Source of the DNA: Actinomycetaceae bacterium
GTDB lineage: Bacteria; Actinomycetota; Actinomycetes; Actinomycetales; Actinomycetaceae
Direction: 5' to 3'
DNA length: 64,000 bases
NCBI GenBank assembly: GCA_030530685.1
Contig: JAUMUM010000006.1
Location: 1-64,000, forward strand
The notes under the pieces were generated by a model. That model searched no databases, had not been told where the DNA came from, and saw nothing but the letters and a program-made list of their open reading frames with translations. Below are positions 1 through 9,986 of the stretch, in pieces. Within the stretch, counting starts at the first letter, position 1. Every line of letters starts with the position of its first letter. The translations under genes and the position numbers were made by a program.

Positions 1-2
1 GC

Positions 3-1475
3 GACAAGCCCCTGGAGATCGTCACCTCCCGCCAGTGGTACATCCGCAACGGCGGGCGCGAGTACGCGCAAGCCAATGGCAAGCAGCTGCGCGCCAACCT
101 CCTCGACGCCGGCGGCGAGCTCGCCTTCCACCCCGACTTCATGCGCGTGCGCTACGACAACTGGGTCGGCGGCCTGAACACCGACTGGCTCATTTCCCGC
201 CAGCGCTTCTTCGGCGTGCCGATCCCCGTGTGGTACCGCGTCACGCCCTCGGGCGAGGTCGACTACGACGCCGTCATCTCCCCATCCTTGGACCAGCTGC
301 CCGTCGACCCGTCGAGCGACGTGCCCGAAGGCTTCAGCGAGGGCCAGCGTGGCGAGCCGGGCGGCTTCGTGGGCGAGGTCGACGTCATGGACACGTGGGC
401 CACCTCCTCGCTCACGCCCCAGATCGCGGGCGGCTGGCTGACGGACGAGGACCTGTTCTCGCGCGTCTACCCCATGGACGTGCGCCCGCAGGGCCAGGAC
501 ATCATCCGCACGTGGCTGTTCAGTTCGATGGTCCGCGCGAACCTCGAATTCGGGGAGAACCCGTGGAGGCACGCGGCGATCTCGGGCTGGATCCTCGACC
601 CGGACCGCAAGAAGATGTCCAAGTCCAAGGGCAATGTCGTCACGCCCATGGACCTGCTGGAAAAGCACGGCTCGGACGCCGTTCGCTACTGGGCATCGAG
701 TGCCCGCCTCGGCGTGGACGCCACGTACGACGAGCAGCAGATGAAGATCGGGCGGCGCCTGGCGATGAAGGTGCTCAACGCCTCGAAGTTCGCCCTGCAG
801 ATGGCCGGCGAGGGCTCCGCCGTCGAACTCGATGCCGATGCCCTGTCCGAGCCCATCGAACTCGCGCTGCTGGCCGGCCTGGCCGACGTCGTCGAGCAGG
901 CGACGGCCGCATTCGAGACGTACGACCACACCCGCGCCCTCGAGTTGGCGGAGGCCTACTTCTGGACGTTCTGCGACGACTACCTCGAGCTCGTCAAGGA
1001 CCGCGCCTACTCCGATGAGGCCTCCTCGCGCTCGGCACGGGTGGCGCTGGCCATCGCCATCGACGTCTTCCTGCGCCTGCTGGCACCCTTCATTCCCTAC
1101 GCGACGGCCGAGGTGTGGAGCTGGTACCGCAGCGGCTCGGTGCATCGCGCCGCCTGGCCCGATGCCTCACAGCTCCGCCGGGCAGCGCGTGGCGCCGACC
1201 CCGAGGTCCTGCGAGTGGCGGGCGAGGCCCTGACCGCGTTGCGCAAGGTCAAATCGGAGAACAAGGTCTCCCAGCGCACGAAGTATGCCTCGGTCACGCT
1301 GGCCGTCGATCCCGCCGATCGCGAGCGCCTCGACACGGTGGCCGGCGACCTCGTTCGGGCCGCCCACATTCGCTGCGATCTCACGGTGGTCGACGCCGAA
1401 GGGCCCGTGGCGGTGGCAGCCTACGTGCTCGATCCGCCCGAGCCGAAGAAGAAGCCGGCGCCGAAGACGTCCTAG
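3..1475 (+). CDS. valS: Valine--tRNA ligase, C-terminal part (gene cut by window start)
   Basis: Cytoplasmic class I aminoacyl-tRNA synthetase that charges tRNA-Val. The frame is open from base 3, so the N-terminal half lies outside the window. Visible landmarks are the segment SRQRFFGVPIPVWY at the end of the editing/catalytic region, the KMSKSKGN ATP-binding loop at about 609-635, and an all-helical anticodon-binding domain after it. The protein ends in a short Pro/Lys tail (PEPKKKPAPKTS) and has no long C-terminal coiled-coil arm. That is the shorter type of ValS seen in many actinobacteria. No start can be judged. The next gene downstream is a separate transcription unit 344 bases away. 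Family assignment is very secure. Confidence 0.96.
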   Translation, partial: DKPLEIVTSRQWYIRNGGREYAQANGKQLRANLLDAGGELAFHPDFMRVRYDNWVGGLNTDWLISRQRFFGVPIPVWYRVTPSGEVDYDAVISPSLDQLPVDPSSDVPEGFSEGQRGEPGGFVGEVDVMDTWATSSLTPQIAGGWLTDEDLFSRVYPMDVRPQGQDIIRTWLFSSMVRANLEFGENPWRHAAISGWILDPDRKKMSKSKGNVVTPMDLLEKHGSDAVRYWASSARLGVDATYDEQQMKIGRRLAMKVLNASKFALQMAGEGSAVELDADALSEPIELALLAGLADVVEQATAAFETYDHTRALELAEAYFWTFCDDYLELVKDRAYSDEASSRSARVALAIAIDVFLRLLAPFIPYATAEVWSWYRSGSVHRAAWPDASQLRRAARGADPEVLRVAGEALTALRKVKSENKVSQRTKYASVTLAVDPADRERLDTVAGDLVRAAHIRCDLTVVDAEGPVAVAAYVLDPPEPKKKPAPKTS

Positions 1476-1819
1476 CACCCGCTCGCGGGGTCCGGTTCGA
1501 CGCCGGGCCCCACGGACGTCGCTCGGTCGGCGCCCACCATCGCCCGCCGGGCCGATGCCGCCCGCTCACCGCTGCCCCGTCGGCTCCGCCCGCTCACCGC
1601 CGGAATCCACGGCGCCGAGCCGGCACCGCCCGCCCGGCCCCGCCTACCCCAGCGTCGTCCTGCCCGGCGTGGGCCCGATCCTGCCCGACGCGGCATCGCC
1701 ACCCTGCCTGCGCCGGCATCGTCGTGCCGCTGAGACTTTGACAACATCCGTATCCATTCAAGTCTTCACTTAGAGCCGACCTACGTTATCGTAACTACGG
1801 TAAGTTCAGAGAGGTCCAC
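1476..1819. other. Intergenic region valS - acyl-CoA synthetase
   Basis: 344 bases without a convincing gene. The first ~260 bases are G+C-rich and featureless, with no clear terminator for valS. The last ~80 bases are suddenly A+T-richer and contain a short dyad (GTTA-TCG-TAAC, about 1786-1796) followed by AGAGAGG as ribosome-binding site for the next gene. The promoter and a possible operator of the acyl-CoA synthetase probably sit here. Confidence 0.5.
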
Positions 1820-3649
1820 ATGAGCAACATCATCGAGATGGACGGGCGCCGCGTCGCGTTCCGCCCCGGCAAGATCACCATCAGCGACACCATGAGCATC
1901 CCGTGGGTCATGCGCAATATCGCCACGGACCGCGCGGGCAGGACGGTGATCGAACGCAAGTCATCGATCAACACGTGGGTGCCCATCACGTGGCGCCATT
2001 TCGAAAGCGAAATCCGCGCGCTTGCCCGCGGCCTGATCGGCATGGGCGTCCAGCCCGGCGACCGCATCGCCCTCATGTGCCACACGCGCTATGAGTTCAC
2101 GCTCTTCGACCTGGCGACCTGGTTCGCCGGAGCCTGCGCCATCCCGATCTACGAAACCGATTCGCAGCAGCAGGCCCGCTGGATCATTGAGGACTCCCAC
2201 TGCCGCTTTGCCATCGCCGAAAACCGCGCCCTGTACGATTCACTCGCTCCCCTCAAGGCCGAGGTCGACCACCTCGAGGAGGTGTTCGTCATTGAGGACG
2301 ATGCCCAGGGAAAGATCGCGGCCTTCGGCAGCCTCGAGCTCGACGAGGAAGTCGACCGCCGCATTGATGCGACGAAGGCCGATGACCTCGCCACCATCAT
2401 CTACACCTCGGGAACCACGGGCATGCCCAAGGGCGCGCGCCTGTCGCATCGCAACCTGCTCCACGTGGCCATCAACGGGCCCCTCGACGACAACCTCTCG
2501 ACGATCGTCGCCGGCGAGCAGCGCACTCTCCTCTTTCTGCCAATGGCGCACAGCTTCGCGCGCTTCATCAATCTCATGGCCCTGTACGCCGGCAATATCA
2601 TCGGCTACTGCCCCGATGCCAAAAACCTCGTGACGGATATCCAGGGCTTCAAGCCCACCTATGTGCTGGCCGTGCCTCGCGTATTCGAAAAGATCTACAA
2701 CGCCGCCGACGCCAATGCCGGGCGTGGCGTCAAGCTCCGTCTCTTCCGCCACTACGCGAAGGTCGCCATCGCCTACTCGCGCGCCCTGGACACCGATGCC
2801 GGCCCCTCGGCCGCACTCAAGGCCTCCCACGCGCTGGGCGAGCGGCTCGTCTACTCGAAGCTGCGCACGCTCCTGGGCGGGGCCATCAAGAACTCGATCT
2901 CGGGCGGCGCGCCGCTGGGCGAGCGGCTCGGCCACTTCTTCCGCGGCGCCGGCATCTTCGTCTACGAGGGCTACGGGCTGACGGAGACCTCGGCCCCCAC
3001 GTCGGTCAACGTGCCGGGCGCCATGCGCATCGGCTCCGTCGGCCCCGCCTACCCGGGCTGCTATGTCTCGGTGACGGACGAAGGCGAGATCATCTGCAAG
3101 GGCGACCACGTCTTTTCCGAATACCACGACAATCCCGAGGCCACGGCGGCCGCCTTCACCGAGGACGGCTGGTTCCTCACCGGCGACCTCGGGCAGATCG
3201 ACGACGACGGCTTCATCTTCATCACCGGCCGCAAGAAGGAACTCATCGTCACGGCGGGCGGCAAGAACGTCGCCCCGGCCCTGCTCGAAGACCGCCTGCG
3301 CGGGCATCCGCTCGTCTCCCAGGTGGTGGTCGTCGGGGACAAGAGACCCTTCGTCGGCGCGCTCGTCACCCTCGACGCCGAAATGCTCAGCGGATGGCTT
3401 GCCAACCACGGCATGGAGAATATGAGCGTGACGGAGGCGGCCACCAACCCGCAGATCATCGCCGCCATCGACCGGGCCGTCAAGCGCGCCAACCAGGCCG
3501 TATCCCGCGCCGAGTCGATCCGCAAGTTCCGCATCTTGCCCATCGACTTCACGGTCGACAACGGCTACCTCACGCCGTCAATGAAGACCAAGCGCACCCT
3601 GATCATCGCCGACTTCGAGGCCGAGATCGAAAAGCTCTACCAGAGCTAG
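1820..3649 (+). CDS. Long-chain fatty acid--CoA ligase (AMP-forming)
   Basis: 609-residue ANL-superfamily enzyme that activates long-chain fatty acids to acyl-CoA through an acyl-adenylate. The AMP-binding P-loop YTSGTTGMPKGA is at about residues 195-206. The GYGLTETSAPTS motif is near 384-395, the TGDLG hinge near 455, and the adenylate-binding GRKKELIVTAGGKNVAP segment near 468. Length and motif order match the FadD15-like long-chain synthetases of actinobacteria (about 600 residues). The ATG is preceded by AGAGAGG at good spacing. It stands alone, followed by a strong hairpin. It likely feeds exogenous fatty acids into membrane lipid synthesis or degradation. The exact chain-length preference cannot be read from sequence. 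Confidence 0.93.
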   Translation: MSNIIEMDGRRVAFRPGKITISDTMSIPWVMRNIATDRAGRTVIERKSSINTWVPITWRHFESEIRALARGLIGMGVQPGDRIALMCHTRYEFTLFDLATWFAGACAIPIYETDSQQQARWIIEDSHCRFAIAENRALYDSLAPLKAEVDHLEEVFVIEDDAQGKIAAFGSLELDEEVDRRIDATKADDLATIIYTSGTTGMPKGARLSHRNLLHVAINGPLDDNLSTIVAGEQRTLLFLPMAHSFARFINLMALYAGNIIGYCPDAKNLVTDIQGFKPTYVLAVPRVFEKIYNAADANAGRGVKLRLFRHYAKVAIAYSRALDTDAGPSAALKASHALGERLVYSKLRTLLGGAIKNSISGGAPLGERLGHFFRGAGIFVYEGYGLTETSAPTSVNVPGAMRIGSVGPAYPGCYVSVTDEGEIICKGDHVFSEYHDNPEATAAAFTEDGWFLTGDLGQIDDDGFIFITGRKKELIVTAGGKNVAPALLEDRLRGHPLVSQVVVVGDKRPFVGALVTLDAEMLSGWLANHGMENMSVTEAATNPQIIAAIDRAVKRANQAVSRAESIRKFRILPIDFTVDNGYLTPSMKTKRTLIIADFEAEIEKLYQS

Positions 3650-3678
3650 GCGTCGCCCGGAGCTGGAAGTCACCGGGC

Positions 3679-3715
3679 GAGGCCCGGCATCGATATCGAA
3701 CCGGTGCCGGGCCTC
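3679..3715. terminator. Bidirectional hairpin terminator between converging genes
   Basis: An 11-bp perfect stem (GAGGCCCGGCA with TGCCGGGCCTC) with a 15-base loop, 30 bases after the acyl-CoA synthetase stop and 28 bases after the stop of the converging TPR gene. A second, overlapping stem (TCGCCCGG with CCGGGCGA) starts just upstream and would compete with it. There is no long T run, so this is an actinobacterial hairpin-type terminator. Confidence 0.75.
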
Positions 3716-3742
3716 AATTGCACGCCCGCCACCCAGATTGCG

Positions 3743-4831
3743 TCAGCCAAACTCGCGGTCGACCTGGCGAACGAGGACAACCAGTCCGATGACGCTCACA
3801 AACGCGGACGGGAACATTACCAGGGGGAGGTAGCCCGTGTCTCCCACCGCTATGCGAAAGATACCGTAGGCGAGTAGCGTCCACACAGCCACGATTTCCA
3901 CCGCCACAATGACGACGGGCCGGTGGCTCCTGGCATAGGTCTTCAATAGGAGGCGGCCTCCCCCTGGAAACGCGTCGGTGAGCGCGCCAAGCTGCCTTGC
4001 CACCTTGATTACCGTCACGATGGATACTCCCATCAGAACGCTGGCGAGCGCGGACGCCTGCGTGGTCGAACCGCCACCGAAGGCGCTGACAATCCACCCT
4101 GCGGGAATAGCCGCCAGCAGTCCCACGAGGGTGGCGAGCTGCACGGTGTGAACGAGCCGGGTGACGAATACATTGATGACGCCGCGAACGGTCGGATCAT
4201 TCGGAGTGAGCGCGGCGACGTCGGCCAGAACGCGAGCCGCACCGACCTCGTCGCCGCGCTTGACGCGCACGAGCGCCATCTGAAGGAGGACGGGATGCAG
4301 CGAGGGGTCGAGCCGGAATGCTTCCCGTAGCTCCCGCTCCGCCGCGGCCGCGTCGACCTTGGTGAGTACCACTCCCAGGAGGTGGTGCGCGAAAGGGTCC
4401 TCGGGGTCCAGGCGCAACGCCTCGCGGCACGCGGCGAGCGCCTCGTCCCGCCTGCCCTGTTCGTGCAGGGCCTGGGCGAGCACGACGAATGTGCGGGCAT
4501 CCTCCCCATCCAGCCGGAGAGCGGTCCTGGCCGAGCGCTCCGCCCCGGCAAAGTCCTCTAGCGCGGCCAGTGAGCGGGCAAGGGCTTTGTGGGTCTGGGC
4601 GTCGTCGGGCTCGCATGCCACCGCCCGCTGGGCTGAGATGAGCGCCTCCTCGTTGCGCTCGGCTGTCAGGTTGATGTCGACGAGGATCAGTTGCGTATCG
4701 CACTCACGCTCGGGGTACTGGCGCAGCAGCCCGAAGAGGATGCCCATGGCGCGCTCGTCCTGGCCGAGCTCGGCAAGTTGGATGGCCATGGTCGCCTGCC
4801 GGCTGTAGTCGTCCTGCTGGTCCCCGCTCAC
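3743..4831 (-). CDS. Membrane-anchored TPR protein coupled to an AAA+ ATPase
   Basis: 362 residues from a GTG whose last two bases form the TGA stop of the upstream AAA+ gene (GTGA overlap). The coupling decides the start over upstream in-frame codons. The N-terminal ~200 residues are four to five TPR-like helical repeats (e.g. ALARSLAALEDFAGAERSAR, then a repeat ending in ALRLDPEDPFAHHLLG). The C-terminal ~140 residues hold four hydrophobic segments, around VQLATLVGLLAAIPAGWIV, ALASVLMGVSIVTVI, PVVIVAVEIVAVWTLLAYG and VMFPSAFVSVIGLVVLV. It therefore looks like a cytoplasmic TPR platform fixed to the membrane. It probably works with the AAA+ protein as adaptor or anchor; no substrate is known. 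Function inferred only from domains and coupling. Confidence 0.8.
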   Translation of the reverse strand: MSGDQQDDYSRQATMAIQLAELGQDERAMGILFGLLRQYPERECDTQLILVDINLTAERNEEALISAQRAVACEPDDAQTHKALARSLAALEDFAGAERSARTALRLDGEDARTFVVLAQALHEQGRRDEALAACREALRLDPEDPFAHHLLGVVLTKVDAAAAERELREAFRLDPSLHPVLLQMALVRVKRGDEVGAARVLADVAALTPNDPTVRGVINVFVTRLVHTVQLATLVGLLAAIPAGWIVSAFGGGSTTQASALASVLMGVSIVTVIKVARQLGALTDAFPGGGRLLLKTYARSHRPVVIVAVEIVAVWTLLAYGIFRIAVGDTGYLPLVMFPSAFVSVIGLVVLVRQVDREFG

Positions 4832-6285
4832 AGGAGCCTGCGCTTTCGCATCCACGTGCGCAGATCCTCGTACTCGCCGGAGTGGTCGGCGTAGGCGACG
4901 ACGTTGCGGGCCATGTCGAACCACGGCCCCGCGGAGGGGCGGACCTCGCCAATGGCGGCCAGGAGGTCGCGCATCTGCACCATTCGGGTCACCCCGGTGG
5001 CCAGGCTGTCCATGAGGGCCTTTTCGGCCGCGGTCTCGCAGACATGGGCGAGGTCGGCGCCGGTCAGCCCGTCGGTGGCTCGCGCGAGGCGAGCCAGGTC
5101 GATGCCCTCGACGGGGCGGTCCTTCAGGTGCGTGTAGAGAATCGCGGCCCGGGCGGGTTCGTCGGGCGGGAGCACGAGCACGGTCCGATCAAAGCGGCCC
5201 GGCCGACGCAGGGCGGCGTCGATGTCCCAGGGGGCGTTGGTGGCGGCGAGTACGTAGACGCCATCGTTGTCCGAATCGAGGCCGTCGAGGTCCTGGAGAA
5301 GTTGGTTGACGACGCCGCGCAGGCCGGACGTGCGATTGAGGGTTCGCTTGAGGCCAACGACGTCGAGCTCGTCGAAGAAGATGACGCACGGCGTGCTGGC
5401 CCGGGCACGCTCGAAGACGGCGTGGAGATTGGCCTCCGAGTTGCCGATGAACTGGTCAAGGATGTCGGTGATGGTGACGTTGATGAAATTGGCGCCCATC
5501 TCACCGGCAACGGCGCGGGCGATGAAGGTCTTGCCGACGCCGGGTGGGCCGTACAGGAGCAGGCCTCCGCGCAGGCTCTTGCCGTAGAGTCTGCGCAACT
5601 CGGGGTTGCGCATCGGCGCGAGGAAGGAGATTTCCAGGCGCTGCTTGACGTCGTCCATTCCTCCGACGTCGGCCAGGCGGATTGACGGTGCCTCGACCTC
5701 CCAGTCCTCGGGGGCGGCGCCCTGGTCGCTGACGGCGCGCTCGACCCTCTGCGGCGTGGGCGGTGCCGCGCCCATATCCTCGCCGTCGACAAACGGCGCA
5801 GCCGGGCCGACGCCGAGATCCTCCTCGGCCCTGTTCCAGTCAAAGGCCTCGTGAGCGGGATCGGCTTCCGGTTGGCGATCGGCTTCCGGTCGCGGCCCGT
5901 CCAAGGCGCCAGGCAGCGGCTCGGCGCCGTGCGGCTCGCCCACCGCGGCTGACGTGCCGCTCACCGAAGCATCCTCGACCCTGCCTCCCGGCTGTGGCTC
6001 GCGCCGCACGGACTCCGCCATCGGCGCACCGCCCGCCGACTGCGACGCCTCCACGCCTCCATCCACCGTGCCGGCGTTTCCTTCGGCCGGCTTCAGTGCC
6101 CTGGCCATGATGCCGCGGGCCTCGGCACTGTCCGGGCGGTGCTGGAGGGCTATCGCGCAGTGGGTGATCGCCTCGTTCTCACGCCCGGCCGAGACGAGGA
6201 GATCGGCCAGGTGAAGGCGAAGCGGCACGTCGTCCGGCGACGATTCGACGGCGCGCAACAGGGAATCAATGAGGGGGTCACTCAT
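4828..6285 (-). CDS. AAA+ ATPase with N-terminal TPR-like segment (CDC48/FtsH-type ATPase module)
   Basis: 485 residues. Residues 1-65 look like a single TPR pair (LRLHLADLLVSAGRENEAI). About 66-205 is a Pro/Gly/Ala/Glu-rich linker. From ~205 on comes one classical AAA+ module: Walker A GPPGVGKT near 245-252, Walker B VIFFDELD near 300-307, and second region of homology AATNAPWDIDAALRRPGRFDR near 346-366 with the arginine finger. One ATPase ring subunit per chain and no protease domain suggest an unfoldase or remodelling ATPase. Its partner is the translationally coupled membrane TPR protein. The pair is separated from chorismate mutase by 107 bases and is probably its own transcript. Substrate unknown. 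Confidence 0.85.
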   Translation of the reverse strand: MSDPLIDSLLRAVESSPDDVPLRLHLADLLVSAGRENEAITHCAIALQHRPDSAEARGIMARALKPAEGNAGTVDGGVEASQSAGGAPMAESVRREPQPGGRVEDASVSGTSAAVGEPHGAEPLPGALDGPRPEADRQPEADPAHEAFDWNRAEEDLGVGPAAPFVDGEDMGAAPPTPQRVERAVSDQGAAPEDWEVEAPSIRLADVGGMDDVKQRLEISFLAPMRNPELRRLYGKSLRGGLLLYGPPGVGKTFIARAVAGEMGANFINVTITDILDQFIGNSEANLHAVFERARASTPCVIFFDELDVVGLKRTLNRTSGLRGVVNQLLQDLDGLDSDNDGVYVLAATNAPWDIDAALRRPGRFDRTVLVLPPDEPARAAILYTHLKDRPVEGIDLARLARATDGLTGADLAHVCETAAEKALMDSLATGVTRMVQMRDLLAAIGEVRPSAGPWFDMARNVVAYADHSGEYEDLRTWMRKRRLL

Positions 6286-6392
6286 ACGACGATCTTATGT
6301 GGGCCGCCGATTGCTACGTCAGGAAATGAGACGACAAGGGAAGTTACTACCGCCCGGCTGCTCGACCGACCACCCACGACCGGATTTCCCCT

Positions 6393-6692
6393 TCACTCCC
6401 GGCTTTCGCTGGCGATTGCCTCGTGGTGGCGAATGACTTCGGCGACGATGAAGCGCAGATACTTCTCCGCGAAGACGGGGTCGAGCCCGGACTCCAACGC
6501 CAGGGCCCTCAGGCGCTCAATCTGGCGTGCCTCCCTCTCGGGATCGGACGCGGGCAACCCGGCCTCGGCCTTGAGCATGCCCACCGACTGCGTGCAACGA
6601 AAGCGCTCGGCGAGCAGATGGACGATCGCGGCGTCGAGGTTGTCGATCGTCTGGCGATACTCGCCGAGCATGCGCCGGTGCCTTTCCTCCAT
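6393..6692 (-). CDS. Chorismate mutase, AroQ class
   Basis: 99 residues, all-helical, matching the monofunctional AroQ fold that converts chorismate to prephenate for Phe/Tyr synthesis. Conserved features are R-x-x-IDNLDAAIVHLLAERFRCTQSVGMLKAE, the catalytic Arg and Lys pattern of AroQ helix 1, and the C-terminal helix with FIVAEVIRHHE. The ATG at 6692 is chosen because GAGGGG lies six bases upstream. A GTG three bases before it is closer than usual to that site, and starting further upstream would run into clpX. It begins 10 bases after the clpX stop, so it is probably the second gene of a clpX transcript. This links aromatic amino acid synthesis to a protease gene without obvious reason. 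Confidence 0.88.
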   Translation of the reverse strand: MEERHRRMLGEYRQTIDNLDAAIVHLLAERFRCTQSVGMLKAEAGLPASDPEREARQIERLRALALESGLDPVFAEKYLRFIVAEVIRHHEAIASESRE

Positions 6693-6702
6693 CACCGACC
6701 CC

Positions 6703-7968
<1,266 letters not shown>

Positions 7969-8280
7969 TGATTCTCCCTACAACCTAGAGCGGCGCCTTC
8001 CGCCGCTAAACCACAGCCATCCTCGCATCGAAAGCCGCTGGCGTCACGTTGCGACGCGGGTTTTCGTGAGAAAGGTTACCCGGGCCACGTTCGGTTTTTC
8101 CAGGCGAACATCATTGCGAGACAGCACCCGTCCCCGCACGAGGGAGCGCCACGCCCGGCCCAACCGGACGAAGGACCCCGCGACCGGAGCATTATCCACA
8201 CGGCCGCGGGGTCCACCTATTCGAAACAGAACGCGACGCCCTGCGAATCGCTTCACGCACACGGCCCCGGGCCGGCACCG
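7969..8280. other. Intergenic region clpP2 - clpX
   Basis: 312 bases with no supported gene. It contains a strong hairpin (listed separately) downstream of clpP2 and, nearer to clpX, A+T-richer sequence that may hold the clpX promoter. I could not pick out a reliable -10/-35 pair or regulator site. Confidence 0.45.
8173..8214 (-). terminator. Terminator of the clpP1-clpP2 operon
   Basis: A perfect 10-bp stem (GGACCCCGCG with CGCGGGGTCC) with a 22-base loop, starting about 66 bases after the clpP2 stop on the minus strand. There is only a short T-rich trail, so termination may be partial and some transcripts may read on into clpX. Confidence 0.6.
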
Positions 8281-8955
8281 TCAGGGCGTCGGCTTCGTCT
8301 TCCTGGGCGTGAGCACCTGGTCGACCAGGCCGTACTCCTTGGCGGCATCGGCCGTGAGAATCTTGTCGCGCTGGATGTCGCTCTTGATCTCGTCGGCGGG
8401 CTTGCCCGTGTGGAAGGAAAGAGTGTCGCACAGCCAGTTGTTCATGCGCTCGAGCTCGTCGGCCACGATGGCGATGTCCGAGGCCTGCCCGCGCATGCCC
8501 TCCATGGCCGGCTCGTGGATGAGCACGCGCGCATTGGGCAGGGCGAGGCGGCGCCCCTCGGCCCCGGCGGCGAGCAGGACGGCCGCGGCGGAGGCGGCCT
8601 GGCCAAGGCACACCGTCTGGATCTGCGGCTTGATGTACTGCATCGTGTCGTAGATGGCCGTTAGGGCCGTGAAGGAGCCTCCGGGCGAGTTGATGTACAT
8701 CGTGATGGGCGAGTCCGGATCCTGCGACTCGAGGACGAGCAGCTGGGCCATGACGTCGTCGGCCGAGGCGTCGTCGACCTGGACGCCCAGGAAGATGATG
8801 CGGTCCTCGAAGAGCTTGGCGTACGGATCCTGACGCTTGTATCCGTAGGGCGTGCGCTCCTCGAAGTTGGGCAGGATGTAGCGCGCGGACGGCATGGCGG
8901 GTGCGCCGCCGCCGAACTGGGAAGCCGTGGGCATGCCGGCATTGAGGTTCGTCAT
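8281..8955 (-). CDS. clpP2: ATP-dependent Clp protease proteolytic subunit ClpP2
   Basis: 224 residues. Serine protease subunit that forms a mixed ClpP1P2 barrel in actinobacteria. Catalytic Ser122 lies in GQAASAA and His147 in ARVLIHEP; the Asp is in the SDIQRDKIL segment. The N-terminus carries a 20-residue Gly/Ala-rich extension before ARYILPNFEERTPYG. The ATG at 8955 has AGGAG five bases upstream. The GTG two codons earlier overlaps the clpP1 stop (GTGA) but leaves no room for a ribosome-binding site. It directly follows clpP1, so the two subunits are translated together. Confidence 0.95.
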   Translation of the reverse strand: MTNLNAGMPTASQFGGGAPAMPSARYILPNFEERTPYGYKRQDPYAKLFEDRIIFLGVQVDDASADDVMAQLLVLESQDPDSPITMYINSPGGSFTALTAIYDTMQYIKPQIQTVCLGQAASAAAVLLAAGAEGRRLALPNARVLIHEPAMEGMRGQASDIAIVADELERMNNWLCDTLSFHTGKPADEIKSDIQRDKILTADAAKEYGLVDQVLTPRKTKPTP

Positions 8956-8957
8956 GT

Positions 8958-9569
8958 TCACTCCTGGGAATTCTGGCCGATGGACTGCGCGCTGGCGACG
9001 ATGTGGTCGACGAATCCGTAGTCGAGCGCCTCCTGGGCGTTGAACCAGTGGTCGCGGTCGGAGTCCTCGAGGATCTGCTCGACCGTCTTGCCGGTGTCCG
9101 TGGCGGTGATCGAGGCGAGTTCCATCTTCATCTGAAGGATGAGGTCCGCGTTGATGCGGATGTCCGTGGCGGTCCCCCCGGCGCCACCGAGCGGCTGGTG
9201 CAGCAGCACGCGGGTATGGGGCGTGATGTAGCGCTTGCCCTTCGCGCCGGAGGTGAGCAGGAACTGGCCCATGGACGCGGCCATGCCCATGCCGACGGTG
9301 ACGACATCGGGCTTGATGAACTGCATCGTGTCGTAGATGGCCATGCCCGCCGTGATCGACCCGCCGGGCGAGTTGATGTACAGGTAGATGTCCTTGTTCG
9401 GGTCTTCCGCGGCCAGCAGGAGCATCTGCGCGCAGATGATGTTCGCGTTCTCGTCGCGGACCTCGTCACCGAGCCAGATGATGCGCTCCTTCAGAAGACG
9501 GTTGTATACCGAGTCCCCCAGGCCAAAGCCCTGCTGGCGGGACTCCTGCATTGCGGGAGTTGTGCTCAC
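8958..9569 (-). CDS. clpP1: ATP-dependent Clp protease proteolytic subunit ClpP1
   Basis: 203 residues from a GTG at 9569 with AGGAAGG seven bases upstream. An in-frame extension to 9650 is possible but has no such site and no homology-like content. Catalytic triad candidates are Ser99 in GMAASMGQ, His124 in VLLHQP and Asp169 in LEDSDRD. The short N-terminal stretch before [11 protein letters not shown] is probably processed off as a propeptide, as in other actinobacterial ClpP1. First gene of the clpP1-clpP2 operon, oriented with tig upstream across a 417-base gap containing tig's terminator. Confidence 0.96.
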   Translation of the reverse strand: MSTTPAMQESRQQGFGLGDSVYNRLLKERIIWLGDEVRDENANIICAQMLLLAAEDPNKDIYLYINSPGGSITAGMAIYDTMQFIKPDVVTVGMGMAASMGQFLLTSGAKGKRYITPHTRVLLHQPLGGAGGTATDIRINADLILQMKMELASITATDTGKTVEQILEDSDRDHWFNAQEALDYGFVDHIVASAQSIGQNSQE

Positions 9570-9986
9570 GCGCTGTCCTTCCTCATCCGGGCCTAGCCCG
9601 GAACTGTCTTCACAGCTGCACGCCAGGCGACGTGCAGTCATTTCCACCACTGAACCTTAACCGTGAAACGGTGGCTTCTATGCCCCGGCCTCCCGCCTTT
9701 TCGCTAACGGCGCATAGTCCGCGAGCGCCCATTGGACGCGCGACGCGGGCGGCGAGGTTCCACTGGCCGGGCGGCCACGCCCCGCCTGCCGCTGGGCCTT
9801 GGGGCCGCTGCCGCTGGCCCTGGGCGAGACTGCTGCGGGCATCGGAGCGGGCGCGAGGCCTGCGCGCGACGGACTGAGCATGCGCGAGGCACCAGACCCG
9901 CAAGGAGCCACCGACAGAAACGCGAGCGCGGGGCGAGCCCTCGTCCCGCCCCGCGCTACACGTCCTGACCGCTCTTGGCCCGCCGC
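9570..9986. other. Intergenic region clpP1 - tig
   Basis: 417 bases, mostly G+C-rich, without a supported gene. It holds the tig terminator at its right end and, by position, the clpP1 promoter at its left end. An A+T-richer patch at about 9655-9680 is the likeliest promoter area. No ClgR-type operator could be recognised with confidence. Confidence 0.45.
9925..9957 (-). terminator. Terminator of tig
   Basis: An 11-bp perfect stem (A-GCGCGGGGCG with CGCCCCGCGC-T) around an 11-base loop, starting 30 bases after the tig stop on the minus strand and followed there by a short TTT. Confidence 0.7.

Noticed and set aside
1786..1796. Fatty-acid-responsive operator upstream of the acyl-CoA synthetase
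   Set aside because: The dyad has only 4-bp arms, which is common by chance, and no regulator gene is adjacent.
3394..3792. Small genes in other frames over the ends of large genes (for example across 3394-3792 and 4148-4330)
   Set aside because: They lack ribosome-binding sites, have biased shadow compositions, and overlap well-supported genes or terminators.
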